Positions 51,130-61,962 of a stretch of 64,000 nucleotides of DNA are shown one piece after another. The notes under the pieces are model-generated. The model ran no database searches and was not told the origin of the DNA. It saw only the letters and a list, made by a program, of their open reading frames with translations. Each line of letters starts with the position of its first letter. Position 1 is the stretch's first letter. This stretch comes from Streptomyces cynarae (GTDB taxonomy: Bacteria; Actinomycetota; Actinomycetes; Streptomycetales; Streptomycetaceae). Both the position numbers and the translations under genes were made by a program. The DNA lies in NCBI RefSeq assembly GCF_025642135.1, contig NZ_CP106793.1, positions 5,300,001 through 5,364,000 on the forward strand. The letters are read 5' to 3'.

Positions 51130-52521
51130 ATGGGGAAAACGTGGGCCACTCTGGGCATCGACCTGCATCTGGAGCCGACCGGCCCGGGCCTGCGCCGGGG
51201 CCTGACCGACGCCCTGCGCGAAGCGGTCCGCACCGGCCGCCTGGCGCCCGGCACTCGGCTGCCGTCCTCCCGCTCGCTCGCCGCCGACCTGGGCATCGCC
51301 CGCAACACGGTCGCCGACGCCTACGCCGATCTCGTCGCCGAGGGCTGGCTCACCGCGCGCCAGGGCTCGGGCACCCGGGTGGCCGAGCATCCGGTGGCCG
51401 GGCCGCCCGAACGGCCCGCCCCGCATCCGCCCGAGCGCGGCCGCCTCCCCTACGACCTGACGCCGGGCACCCCGGATCTCGCCTCGTTCCCGCGCACCGC
51501 ATGGCTCAAGGCCGCCCGCCATGCCCTCGCCGCCGCCCCGCACGACGCCCTCGGCTACGGCGACCCCCGCGGCCGTGTCGAACTGCGCACCGCGCTCGCC
51601 GGCTACCTCTCCCGGGTCCGGGGTGTGCGGGCCGACCCGGAGCGGATCGTGGTGTGCTCCGGCTTCGCGCAGGGCCTGAAGGTCCTCGGCGAGGTGCTGC
51701 GGGACCGCGGGGCGGGCTCGGTGGCCGTGGAGTCGTACGGCCTGTTCGTGCACTGGAACATCCTTCAGCGGGCCGGGCTGCGCACGGTACCGCTGCCCTT
51801 CGACGACCTCGGCACGCGGACGGAGGACCTGACCGGCATACCCGCGGTGCTGCTGAACCCCGCACACCAGTTCCCCCTCGGCGGCGCCCTGCGCCCGGAG
51901 CGCCGGTCCGCGGTGGTCGACTGGGCCCGTCGCACGGGCGGCCTCGTCCTGGAGGACGACTACGACGGCGAGTTCCGATACGACCGCCAGCCCGTGGGCG
52001 CGCTGCAGGACCTCGACCCGGACCACGTGGTGTACCTGGGCACCGCCAGCAAGTCCCTCGCCCCCGGGCTGCGCCTGGGCTGGATGGTCCTGCCCGCGTC
52101 CCTGCTCCCGGAGGTGCTGGCCGCCCAGCGGGCCGGCGGCTGGGCCACCGGTGTCCTGGAACAGCTCACCCTCGCGGAGTTCCTCACCTCGGGCGCCTAC
52201 GACCGCCACGTCCGCGCCGCCCGCCTGCGCTACCGCCGCCGCCGTGACGCCCTGGTCGCCGCGCTCGCGTCCCGCGCCCCGAAGGTACGGGTCCGGGGCA
52301 TCGCGGCAGGCCTGCACGCGGTGCTGCAACTGCCCCCGGACACGGAGGCGTCGGTGATCAGGGCGGCCACCTGGCAGGGCCTGTCACTGCAGGGTCTGTC
52401 GGCCTACCGCCACCCGTCGGCGACCACACGCCCACTGGACGCCCTGGTCGTGGGTTACGGAACACCACCGGACCACGCGTGGTCGGGGGCGCTGGAAGCG
52501 CTGTGCCGTGTGTTGCCCTAG
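51130..52521 (+). CDS. MocR/PdxR-type regulator (GntR HTH fused to aminotransferase domain)
   Basis: 463 residues. N-terminal GntR winged helix (LRRGLTDALREAVRTGRLAPG, PSSRSLAADLGIARNTVADAYADLVAEGW), then a class I aminotransferase-like domain with LEDDYDGEFRYDRQPVGALQ and the PLP-binding Lys in GTASKSLAPGLRLGW. MocR proteins sense PLP or amino compounds rather than catalyse transamination. Probable regulator of the divergent AhpD/PEP-mutase operon; this is inferred from orientation. ATG 51130 lies 47 bases from the divergent start. Confidence 0.92.
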   Translation: MGKTWATLGIDLHLEPTGPGLRRGLTDALREAVRTGRLAPGTRLPSSRSLAADLGIARNTVADAYADLVAEGWLTARQGSGTRVAEHPVAGPPERPAPHPPERGRLPYDLTPGTPDLASFPRTAWLKAARHALAAAPHDALGYGDPRGRVELRTALAGYLSRVRGVRADPERIVVCSGFAQGLKVLGEVLRDRGAGSVAVESYGLFVHWNILQRAGLRTVPLPFDDLGTRTEDLTGIPAVLLNPAHQFPLGGALRPERRSAVVDWARRTGGLVLEDDYDGEFRYDRQPVGALQDLDPDHVVYLGTASKSLAPGLRLGWMVLPASLLPEVLAAQRAGGWATGVLEQLTLAEFLTSGAYDRHVRAARLRYRRRRDALVAALASRAPKVRVRGIAAGLHAVLQLPPDTEASVIRAATWQGLSLQGLSAYRHPSATTRPLDALVVGYGTPPDHAWSGALEALCRVLP

Positions 52522-52535
52522 GTGTGCTGACCGGA

Positions 52536-53378
52536 TCAGGCAGCCTCCGCGGCCTGGGCAGGTGCCTCCCCGAACCGGGCGAGCGCCAGCGCACCCGCCA
52601 CCGCCACCGCGAACCCCAGGACCGCCAGCCAGCTCAGCCCCTCCCGCGTACGGTCGCCCAGCCACACGACGCCCACCGCCGCCGGGCCCACCGTCTCGCC
52701 GACCACCATGCCGGCCGTCGCGACCGTCACCGACCCCCGCTCCAGCGCCGTCGTCAGCAGTACGAACGCCGCCCCGCCGCCCACCACCAGCGCATACGTC
52801 GCCGGATTGGCGAGCAGCCCCCACGGCGCCAGCGAGTCGATCAGCCGCACCGCCACCTCGACCACCCCGAACCCGAACCCGGCACCCAGCCCCAGCACCA
52901 GCGAACGCCCCCGCCCCGGCAACCGCCCCCCGGCCAGCCCGAGCACCAGCACGCACACCGCCGCCGCCAGCATCGCGTACCGGAGCCCCGCCGAACCGCC
53001 CCGGTCGCCCTCGGCCCCGGACGCCAGCCCCAGCATGGCGAGACCCGCGCACACCACCGCCACCGCGCCCCACTCGCTCCCGGTCAGCCGCACCCGCAGC
53101 AGCCGCGCCGCGACCACCGCCGTCACCGCCAGGCTGGACGCGAGCGCCGCGCCCACCGCGTAGATCGGGATCGACCGCAGCGCCGCGATCTGGAACAGGA
53201 ACCCGAGCCCGTCCAGCGCGAGCCCCGCGAGATACCGCCATTGCCGCACGGCCCGCAGCAGCAGCGCCGCGTCCCCGCCACCGCCCCCGCCCGCCGCCCG
53301 CGCCGCGACCGCCTGCAACACCGTCGCCGTACCGAAACAGACCGCCGCGCCCAGCGCACACACCATTCCCACAAGCAC
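52536..53378 (-). CDS. DMT (EamA-like) transporter family membrane protein
   Basis: 280 residues with nine to ten predicted helices in two halves, the first starting GMVCALGAAVCFGTATVLQAVAAR and the second LVLGLGAGFGFGVVEVAVRLIDSL. The small-residue-rich helices and C-terminal TVATAGMVVGETVGPAAVGVVWLGD fit drug/metabolite transporters of the DMT superfamily. Substrate unknown. GTG 53378 was taken; ATG 53366 is an alternative. Divergent from the small lipoprotein gene. Confidence 0.8.
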   Translation of the reverse strand: MLVGMVCALGAAVCFGTATVLQAVAARAAGGGGGGDAALLLRAVRQWRYLAGLALDGLGFLFQIAALRSIPIYAVGAALASSLAVTAVVAARLLRVRLTGSEWGAVAVVCAGLAMLGLASGAEGDRGGSAGLRYAMLAAAVCVLVLGLAGGRLPGRGRSLVLGLGAGFGFGVVEVAVRLIDSLAPWGLLANPATYALVVGGGAAFVLLTTALERGSVTVATAGMVVGETVGPAAVGVVWLGDRTREGLSWLAVLGFAVAVAGALALARFGEAPAQAAEAA

Positions 53379-53507
53379 AGAGCGACTGTAGGAGACATCC
53401 CGAGGACAGGGGCAGGGGTGAACGCGACGGCGGCGGTCTCTAGTCTGATTGCCGCACAGTCTCACCGAAGACTCAACGAATTCTCACTCGACGGGGGATC
53501 AACGAAC

Positions 53508-53849
53508 ATGGCGGACACACGTCGGCAACTGCGCTCGGGCACCGTCGTCCTCGGCGGCGTGGGACTCCTCGCCGCCGCCCTCACCGCCTGCTCCTCGGAC
53601 CCGGACAAGCGCTGCGTCGACCGCGACAGCTACACCCTCGGCAAGGGCTACAAGGTCGTCTCCGACAAGAACTGCACGTCCACCAAGACGTCCGTGAACG
53701 GCGGCTGGTACTACGGCGGCAAGAAGAAGGGCGGCTTCGTCAACGGCGGTTCCTTCACCAAGCCCCGCAAGGGATCCGGAGGCTCCGGGAGCCACGGCGG
53801 CGTCGACCGCGGCGGCTTCGGCAGCGGTCACGGCAAGTCCGGCGGCTGA
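53508..53849 (+). CDS. small Gly-rich lipoprotein (YgiB-like arrangement)
   Basis: 113 residues. Lipoprotein signal with lipobox LTAC and lipidated C28 followed by SSDPDK. The mature part has two more Cys (CVDRDSYT, KNCTST) and ends in a Gly/Ser/Lys-rich tail (GGSFTKPRKGSGGSGSHGG). No domain is recognised with certainty. It lies six bases before a glutathionylspermidine-synthase-like gene; this pairing, and the Gly/Ser-rich tail, resembles enterobacterial ygiB-ygiC. Probably cell-surface anchored. Confidence 0.8.
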   Translation: MADTRRQLRSGTVVLGGVGLLAAALTACSSDPDKRCVDRDSYTLGKGYKVVSDKNCTSTKTSVNGGWYYGGKKKGGFVNGGSFTKPRKGSGGSGSHGGVDRGGFGSGHGKSGG

Positions 53850-53855
53850 GCCGCG

Positions 53856-55040
53856 GTGGAACGCCGTACGACCGAGCCCCGCCCCGGCTGGCAGCAGACC
53901 GTCGAGGCACAGGGCCTGATCTATCCCCTCACCCGCTACCCGGACGACTCCCTGCGCCCCTACTGGGACGAGAGCGCCTACTACGTCTTCACGCTCGACG
54001 AGGTGGAGGCCCTCGAAGAGGTCGTCGAGGAGCTGCACGCCATGTGTCTGGCCGCCGCCGGGCACATCGTCGCCACGGACCGCTTCGCCGACCTCGGCAT
54101 CACCGACCCGCGCGTGGCCGCCGCGGTCGCCGAGGCCTGGCACCGCCGCGCCGAACTCCCCTCCGTGTACGGCCGGTTCGACCTGCGCTACGACGGCACG
54201 GGCCCGGCGAAGCTCCTGGAGTACAACGCCGACACGCCCACCTCGCTCGTGGAGGCGGCGAGCGCCCAGTGGTTCTGGATGGAGGACCGCTTCCCCGGCG
54301 CCGACCAGTGGAACTCCCTCCACGAACGCCTCGTCGCCGCCTGGAAGAGGCAGGCCACGCTGCTCCCGCCCGGGGGCCCGCTGTACTTCGCGCACTCCGC
54401 CGACGACGAACTCGGCGAGGACCTGATGACGGTCGCCTACCTGAAGGAGACCGCCGAGCAGGCCGGCCTCGACACCGACTGGATCTCCATGGAGGAGATC
54501 GGCTGGGACCCGCTCTCGGAGCGCTTCGTCGACAACCGGCTCCGCTTCATCCGCAGCTGCTTCAAGCTGTACCCCTGGGAATGGCTCACCACCGACCGCT
54601 TCGGCGGCCACGTCCTCGACACCCTCGACAACGGCGGCGGCACCGGCAGCACCCTGTGGATCGAGCCCGCCTGGAAGATGCTGCTCAGCAACAAGGCCCT
54701 GCTCGCGATCCTCTGGGAGCTGTACCCCGGCCACCCGAACCTGCTCCCGGCCCACCTGGACGGCCCCCGGGAGCCGGCCCGCACCACGGGCTACGTCGCC
54801 AAGCCGCTCCTCGGCCGCGAGGGCGAGGGCGTCACGGTCCACGCGCCGGGCGCCGCGCCCGTCGTGCGGGAGGAGCCCTGCTGCTACCAGGAGCTGGCGC
54901 CCCTGCCCTCCTTCGACGGCAACCACGTCGTCCTCGGCGCCTGGGTCGTCGAGGACGAGTCGGCGGGCCTCGGCATCCGCGAGTCGTCGGGCCTGGTCAC
55001 GGACGAGTACGCGCGTTTCCTGCCGCACGTGATCCTCTAG
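53856..55040 (+). CDS. glutathionylspermidine synthase family protein (YgiC/YjfC-like)
   Basis: 394 residues, length of the stand-alone synthase domain without the amidase. Visible family segments: YPLTRYPDDSLRPYWDESAYYVFT near the N-terminus, RFDLRYDGTGPAKLLEYNADTPTSLVEA, WIEPAWKMLLSNKALLAILWELYPGH and GYVAKPLLGREGEGV of the ATP-grasp fold. The family ligates an amine to a peptide carboxylate; actinobacteria lack glutathione, so the real substrate is unknown. GTG 53856 directly follows the lipoprotein gene and is probably translated with it. Confidence 0.9.
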   Translation: MERRTTEPRPGWQQTVEAQGLIYPLTRYPDDSLRPYWDESAYYVFTLDEVEALEEVVEELHAMCLAAAGHIVATDRFADLGITDPRVAAAVAEAWHRRAELPSVYGRFDLRYDGTGPAKLLEYNADTPTSLVEAASAQWFWMEDRFPGADQWNSLHERLVAAWKRQATLLPPGGPLYFAHSADDELGEDLMTVAYLKETAEQAGLDTDWISMEEIGWDPLSERFVDNRLRFIRSCFKLYPWEWLTTDRFGGHVLDTLDNGGGTGSTLWIEPAWKMLLSNKALLAILWELYPGHPNLLPAHLDGPREPARTTGYVAKPLLGREGEGVTVHAPGAAPVVREEPCCYQELAPLPSFDGNHVVLGAWVVEDESAGLGIRESSGLVTDEYARFLPHVIL

Positions 55041-55170
55041 ACACGGTCCGCGCGACGCCGAAGTACCGCCCGCAGCCGGTCCGGCCCCGCTTCCGGCCGC
55101 AGACGAACGTGTGCCCTTTCCCCGTCGCTCGCATGATGGACACGGGAACGGACCGCGCCGCGACGCCCGG

Positions 55171-55176
55171 TAGGCT
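55171..55176 (+). promoter_or_regulatory. -10-like box TAGGCT ahead of the ZTP riboswitch
   Basis: TAGGCT at 55171-55176 would start transcription near 55183, precisely where the riboswitch begins. No good -35 element is seen. Confidence 0.5.
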
Positions 55177-55182
55177 GATCGA

Positions 55183-55265
55183 CGGGCCGTGACTGGCGCG
55201 CTGGGATGGGACCGACCATCGGGGAGCGGCCCGGATGCGAGCGAGTGCCGTGCGCCTGGGCCAAC
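55183..55265 (+). promoter_or_regulatory. ZTP (pfl) riboswitch controlling glyA
   Basis: The leader reads GGGCCGTGACTGGCG at its 5' end, ATCGGGGAGCGGCC in the middle, and GCGCCTGGGC at the 3' end. These are the conserved blocks of the pfl/ZTP class, which binds ZTP/ZMP (the AICAR nucleotides that build up when formyl-THF is short) and raises expression of one-carbon genes such as glyA and folD. It ends about 45 bases before the glyA start. A covariance scan would confirm it. Confidence 0.88.
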
Positions 55266-55308
55266 CGTGAACCGTGAACGCTTCAAGCCACGCCGCCCGG
55301 AGGCCGAC

Positions 55309-56760
55309 ATGACAGAGCAGCAGCCCCTCTCCACCGAGTCCACCGCCTTCCGCGCCGCCCTCGACGTGATCCGCGCGGTCGAGCCCCGGGTCGCCGACGC
55401 CATCGGCCAGGAGGTCGCCGACCAGCGCGAGATGCTCAAGCTGATCGCCTCCGAGAACTACGCCTCCCCGGCCACCCTGCTGGCGATGGGCAACTGGTTC
55501 AGCGACAAGTACGCCGAGGGCACCGTCGGCCGCCGCTTCTACGCGGGCTGCCGCAATGTGGACACCGTCGAGTCGCTGGCCGCCGAGCACGCGCGCGAGC
55601 TGTTCGGCGCCCGCCACGCCTACGTGCAGCCGCACTCCGGCATCGACGCCAACCTCGTCGCCTTCTGGGCCGTTCTCGCCCAGCGCGTCGAGACCCCGGC
55701 CCTGGAGAAGGCGGGCGTCCGCCAGGTCAACGAGCTCTCCGAGGAGGACTGGGCCGAGCTGCGCCGCGCCTTCGGCAACCAGCGCATGCTCGGCATGTCC
55801 CTGGACGCGGGCGGCCACCTCACCCACGGCTTCCGCCCGAACATCTCCGGCAAGATGTTCGACCAGCGCTCCTACGGCACCGACCCGGCCACGGGCCTCA
55901 TCGACTACGACGCCCTGCGCACCCAGGCCCGCGAGTTCAAGCCGCTGATCATCGTCGCCGGCTACTCCGCCTACCCGCGCCTGGTCAACTTCCGGATCAT
56001 GCGCGAGATCGCCGACGAGGTCGGCGCCACGCTCATGGTCGACATGGCGCACTTCGCGGGCCTGGTGGCGGGCAAGGTGCTCACCGGCGACTTCGACCCG
56101 GTCCCGCACGCCCAGATCGTGACCACCACCACCCACAAGTCGCTGCGCGGCCCGCGCGGCGGCATGGTCCTGTGCGACGACTCCCTCAAGGACCAGGTCG
56201 ACCGCGGCTGCCCGATGGTCCTCGGCGGTCCGCTCCCGCACGTGATGGCCGCGAAGGCGGTGGCGCTCGCGGAGGCCCGGCAGCCCGCCTTCCAGGACTA
56301 CGCCCAGCGGATCGTGGACAACTCCCGTGCGCTGGCGGAGGGCCTGATGCGCCGCGGCGCCACGCTGGTGACCGGCGGCACCGACAACCACCTGAACCTG
56401 ATCGACGTGGCCACCTCCTACGGCCTCACCGGCCGCCAGGCCGAGTCCGCCCTGCTGGAGTCCGGCATCGTCACCAACCGCAACGCCATCCCGGCCGACC
56501 CGAACGGCGCCTGGTACACCTCGGGCATCCGCATCGGCACGCCCGCGCTCACCACCCGTGGCCTGGGCACGGCGGAGATGGACGAGGTGGCGGGCCTGAT
56601 CGACCGGGTCCTCACCACCACCGAGCCGGGCACCACCAAGTCCGGCGCCCCGTCCAAGGCGGCCCACGTCCTGGACGAGAAGGTCGCCCAGGAGATCGCC
56701 GAGCGGGCGACCGACCTGGTGGCGGGCTTCCCTCTGTACCCGGAGGTCGACCTGGGCTGA
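55309..56760 (+). CDS. glyA: serine hydroxymethyltransferase
   Basis: 483 residues, somewhat longer than E. coli GlyA (417). [32 protein letters not shown], and the PLP-binding K277 in [14 protein letters not shown] are diagnostic, as is [13 protein letters not shown] near the end. Interconverts serine and glycine with methylene-THF formation. ATG 55309 follows GGAGG and sits after a ZTP riboswitch. A polar extension of about 30 residues at the N-terminus and an insert around 125-165 ([23 protein letters not shown]) distinguish this long actinobacterial form. Confidence 0.96.
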   Translation: MTEQQPLSTESTAFRAALDVIRAVEPRVADAIGQEVADQREMLKLIASENYASPATLLAMGNWFSDKYAEGTVGRRFYAGCRNVDTVESLAAEHARELFGARHAYVQPHSGIDANLVAFWAVLAQRVETPALEKAGVRQVNELSEEDWAELRRAFGNQRMLGMSLDAGGHLTHGFRPNISGKMFDQRSYGTDPATGLIDYDALRTQAREFKPLIIVAGYSAYPRLVNFRIMREIADEVGATLMVDMAHFAGLVAGKVLTGDFDPVPHAQIVTTTTHKSLRGPRGGMVLCDDSLKDQVDRGCPMVLGGPLPHVMAAKAVALAEARQPAFQDYAQRIVDNSRALAEGLMRRGATLVTGGTDNHLNLIDVATSYGLTGRQAESALLESGIVTNRNAIPADPNGAWYTSGIRIGTPALTTRGLGTAEMDEVAGLIDRVLTTTEPGTTKSGAPSKAAHVLDEKVAQEIAERATDLVAGFPLYPEVDLG

Positions 56761-56770
56761 CCACTGCCGG

Positions 56771-58569
<1,799 letters not shown>

Positions 58570-58733
58570 CGTCCGGGAGCGGCGCGTACCGGCGCAGGGA
58601 CGCGCCACGGCCAAGAGCGCTGTACATCACTGCGGTTGCGCCTGCCCGACGGGCGGTCGTGGCCGTACAGTCGATAGCCGGACGGCTGTGCACGAATCCG
58701 ACACGACGACCGACACGACGACAGGGAGACGAC

Positions 58734-59315
58734 GTGGGGACCGTAACGATCGGTGTGTCGATCGCGGTCCCGGAGCCACACGGCAGCGAGCTCCAAGAGC
58801 TGCGCGCGGGCTTCGGCGACGCCGCGGCGCGTTGCATTCCCACCCATGTCACCCTGCTGCCGCCGACGGAGGTGGACTCCGCGGATCTGCCCGCGATCGA
58901 GGCGCACCTCGTCTCCGTCGCGGCGGCCGGGCGGCCCTTCCCGATGCGGCTGGCCGGCACGGGCACGTTCCGGCCTCTGTCGCCGGTGGTGTACGTGAAG
59001 GTCGCCGAGGGCGCCGAGGCGTGCTCCCGGTTGCAGCGGCAGGTCCGGGACCCCTCCGGGCCGGTGGCGCGCGAGCTGCTGTTCCCGTACCACCCGCATG
59101 TGACGGTGGCGCACGGCATCGACGACGCGTCGATGGACCACGCGTACGAGGAGCTTGCGGACTACGCGGCCGAGTGGCCCTGCACGGGCTTCGCACTGTA
59201 CGAGCAGGGCGCGGACGGCGTCTGGCGCAAGCTGCGGGAGTTCCCCTTCGGCAGCGCGGTCGTACCGCCGCAGGCCGCCGCCCCGGCCGAGAACGCCACC
59301 CTGCCGAGCCTCTAG
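58734..59315 (+). CDS. 2'-5' RNA ligase family (2H phosphoesterase)
   Basis: 193 residues. The two catalytic HxT motifs of 2H phosphoesterases are present: PTHVTLLPPT in the first half and HPHVTVAHG in the second. Such enzymes act on 2',3'-cyclic or 2'-5' phosphodiesters of RNA or nucleotides; the specific substrate is unknown. GTG 58734 follows AGGGAG at good spacing. Downstream of trpS, same strand, 164 bases away; co-transcription is possible, though not clear. Confidence 0.88.
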   Translation: MGTVTIGVSIAVPEPHGSELQELRAGFGDAAARCIPTHVTLLPPTEVDSADLPAIEAHLVSVAAAGRPFPMRLAGTGTFRPLSPVVYVKVAEGAEACSRLQRQVRDPSGPVARELLFPYHPHVTVAHGIDDASMDHAYEELADYAAEWPCTGFALYEQGADGVWRKLREFPFGSAVVPPQAAAPAENATLPSL

Positions 59316-59466
59316 GCCTCCGTATCGCGACGAAACGGGCATAACCTCTCCATATCTCTATATCTCTCCTCTGTGCGGCCTCTCACTGAAACGGGCGATG
59401 CGGGGAAGCCGGATACAGACCGGAATACCGGGGTGAAGACCGGGTTCCCGAGGGGAGGGACGGATC

Positions 59467-60429
59467 ATGGACTGGCTGAAGAGACTCCCCGGCATCGGGC
59501 CACTGGTCACGCGCCTGATGACCACGCACGCCTGGCGCTCCTACGAACGCCTGGACCGCGTGAAGTGGACCCGGCTCGCCGCCGCGATGACGTTCGTCAG
59601 CTTCGTGGCGCTCTTCCCGCTGCTCACCGTCGCCGCCGCGATCGGCGCCGCGACGCTCAGCCAGGCCCAGCAGAACACCGTGCAGAAGAAGGTCGCCGAG
59701 CAGTTCCCGGGCATCTCCAGCCAGCTCGACATCCACGGCCTGGTGCAGAACGCCGGTACCGTCGGTGTGATCGCCGGGGCCGTGCTGCTGTTCACCGGCA
59801 TCGGCTGGGTGGGCCAGATGCGGGACTGTCTGCGCGCGGTGTGGGAGCTGCCGGACGACAACGGGAACCCCCTGGTGCGCACGCTCAAGGACGGCCTGGT
59901 GCTGGTCGGCCTCGGCGGCGCGGTGGTCGTCACCCTCGCCACGTCCACCGTCGCCACCGCGCTGGTCGACTGGATGGCCGGGCAGCTCGGCCTCGACCGG
60001 GGCGGCTGGGGCAGCGTCCTGCTGCGGATCGCCGCCTTCGCCGTCTCCGTCCTCGCCGACTTCCTCGTCCTGCTCTACGTCCTCACCCTGCTGCCCGGCG
60101 TGGAGCCGCGGCGGCGCCGCCTCCTCGTCGCCGCCCTGATCGGCGCGGTCGGCTTCGAACTGCTCAAACTGCTGCTCAGCGGCTACATCCAGGGCGTCGC
60201 CGGGAAAAGCATGTACGGCGCCTTCGGCGTGCCCGTCGCGCTGCTGCTGTGGATCAACTTCACCTCCAAGCTCGTGCTGTTCTGCGCCGCCTGGACGGCG
60301 ACGCAGAGCAAGGAGGAGGAGGCGGAACAGGTCAGGGACGCGTCCGGCGACGTACCAGATCGGGCAGCGGCCAGCGGCGGTTCACCAGGAACGCCCCCGC
60401 GCCCAGCAGCACCAGAAGGCCGGCCGTGA
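59467..60429 (+). CDS. YihY/virulence factor BrkB family membrane protein
   Basis: 320 residues with six membrane helices. WTRLAAAMTFVSFVALFPLLTVAAAIGA is the family's first-helix pattern with the Phe/Pro kink, then GLVQNAGTVGVIAGAVLLFTGIGWVGQMRDCLRAVW and GFELLKLLLSGYIQG. Once called RNase BN, these are now seen as transport or envelope proteins of unclear function. ATG 59467 follows GAGGGACGG. Its last ~98 bases overlap the restored end of the convergent carboxypeptidase gene. Confidence 0.9.
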   Translation: MDWLKRLPGIGPLVTRLMTTHAWRSYERLDRVKWTRLAAAMTFVSFVALFPLLTVAAAIGAATLSQAQQNTVQKKVAEQFPGISSQLDIHGLVQNAGTVGVIAGAVLLFTGIGWVGQMRDCLRAVWELPDDNGNPLVRTLKDGLVLVGLGGAVVVTLATSTVATALVDWMAGQLGLDRGGWGSVLLRIAAFAVSVLADFLVLLYVLTLLPGVEPRRRRLLVAALIGAVGFELLKLLLSGYIQGVAGKSMYGAFGVPVALLLWINFTSKLVLFCAAWTATQSKEEEAEQVRDASGDVPDRAAASGGSPGTPPRPAAPEGRP

Positions 60430-61598
60430 TGGCGAGCGCCACGCCCATCCCGCTGGAGCCGCCCTCCCGCACCGAGGCCGCCACCGGCTTGCCGGGCCCC
60501 CGGCCGCGGCGGCGGGGACGGCGTCCCGCTGGAGGCCGTGCCCGTGGCCGCGCTCTTCGGCGCGACCAGCTCGCCCACCGGCGTCACCTTGCCGGCGGCG
60601 CCGAAGCCCCAGTCGAGCAGCCGGGCGGCCTCCTTGTAGACCTCGTTGTGGTCGTGCTTCTCCGGGTTCATGACCGTCACCAGCAGCACCTTGCCGTTGC
60701 GCTCGGCGACCCCCGTGAAGGTCGCTCCCGCGTTGGTGGTGTTGCCGTTCTTCACGCCCGCGATGCCCCGGTACGGGGTCATGTCGTAGTCGCCGGCCAG
60801 CAACCGGTTGGTGTTCTGGATCTCGAACGACCCGCGGGTTTTCTTGCCGCCCTTCTCCGTGGTCTCGCCCGGGAACTTGGCCCGCACCGTCGAGCAGTAG
60901 TCGCGGAAGTCCTTCTTCTGAAGTCCGGAGCGGGCGATCAGGGTGAGGTCGTACGCCGAGGACACCTGCCCCTGGGCGTCGTAGCCGTCCGGGCTGACCA
61001 CGTGCGTGTCGAGCGCCTGCAGCTCCTCGGCGTGCGCCTGCATGTCCTTCACGGTCTGCGGGACGCCGCCGTTCATCGCGGACAGCGCGTGCACGGCGTC
61101 GTTGCCGGAGCGCAGGAACACGCCGAGCCACAGGTCGTGGACGGTGTAGGTCTCGCCCTCCTTTATGCCGACCAGGCTGGATCCGGCGCCCATGCCGGCC
61201 AGATCGGAGGGGAGCACCTTGTGCGTCTCGCTCGCCGGGAACTTCGGCAGCACGGTGTCCGCGAACAGCATCTTCAGGGTGCTCGCCGGGGGCAGCCGCC
61301 AGTGCGCGTTGTGGGCGGCGAGGACGTCACCGGACTCGGCGTCGGCGACGATCCAGGAGCGCGCGGTGACGTCCTTCGGCAGCACCGGGGCACCGCTGCC
61401 CAGGTTCGCCTGGGTACCGGGCCTGCCGAGCTGCTCGCCGCCGACGGTCGACATCACGGCCGGAGGGGTGGCCGAGGGCGACGCTGCCGGGGTCTTCGGG
61501 GCCGCGAACGCGGTCGCGGGTGCGGCGAGCGAGAGGGACAGCACGACGGCGGAGGCGACCGGCAGGCGGCGCCCGACGATCTTCTTCAAGGCGGACAC
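60332..61598 (-). CDS. D-alanyl-D-alanine carboxypeptidase (DacC-type penicillin-binding protein), frameshifted end
   Basis: Signal peptide from GTG 61598 (LPVASAVVLSLSLAAPATAFAA). S11 peptidase domain with STLK active-site tetrad (S106, K109), SGN triad in RSGNDAVH, and KNG where KTG is usual (GVKNGNTTNAG). After GTASSGTPSPPPRP the frame breaks around the C5 run 60497-60501 (two bases missing or one extra). In the third frame a tail with one membrane helix (GVALAITAGLLVLLGAGAFLV) and RRWPLPDLVRRR ends at 60332. It trims pentapeptides to set wall cross-linking, anchored by the C-terminal helix. Confidence 0.85.
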
Positions 61599-61701
61599 GA
61601 CCGCGAAGGTACCGGGCGCCGACGGTGAAGTCCCGACCCGTCCCGGCCGTTGCCGCGCACCCCCGGGCGAGTGGCCGCCCGCGACCCGCGATACTGAAGG
61701 T

Positions 61702-61944
61702 ATGAAGCTCAGCCGCCCCGTCTCCTGGTTCCTGCTCGCCTTCGGGGTGTGGAGCTGGGTCATCTGGATCACTTTCGTCAAGAACCTCTGGAAGGACGGC
61801 AGCGGACTCGCGTTCGACCACGCGGGGAATCCGACGGCGTACTTCTGGGTGCACCTGACGCTCGCCGTCGTCTCCTTTGTCCTTGGGACTGTCATCGGGG
61901 TCATCGGGTTGCGCGGACTGCGCGCACTGCGGCGAACGTCATAG
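61702..61944 (+). CDS. SCO4848 family membrane protein
   Basis: 80 residues with two membrane helices (SWFLLAFGVWSWVIWITFV and YFWVHLTLAVVSFVLGTVIGVIGLRGL) and a polar loop NLWKDGSGLAFDHAGNPTA. I recall this as the small Streptomyces family named after SCO4848; no function is known to me. ATG 61702 follows GAAGGT. Eighteen bases before the metallophosphoesterase gene, likely co-transcribed, and divergent from the carboxypeptidase. Confidence 0.9.
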   Translation: MKLSRPVSWFLLAFGVWSWVIWITFVKNLWKDGSGLAFDHAGNPTAYFWVHLTLAVVSFVLGTVIGVIGLRGLRALRRTS

Positions 61945-61962
61945 CGGGACGGGGACAACACC

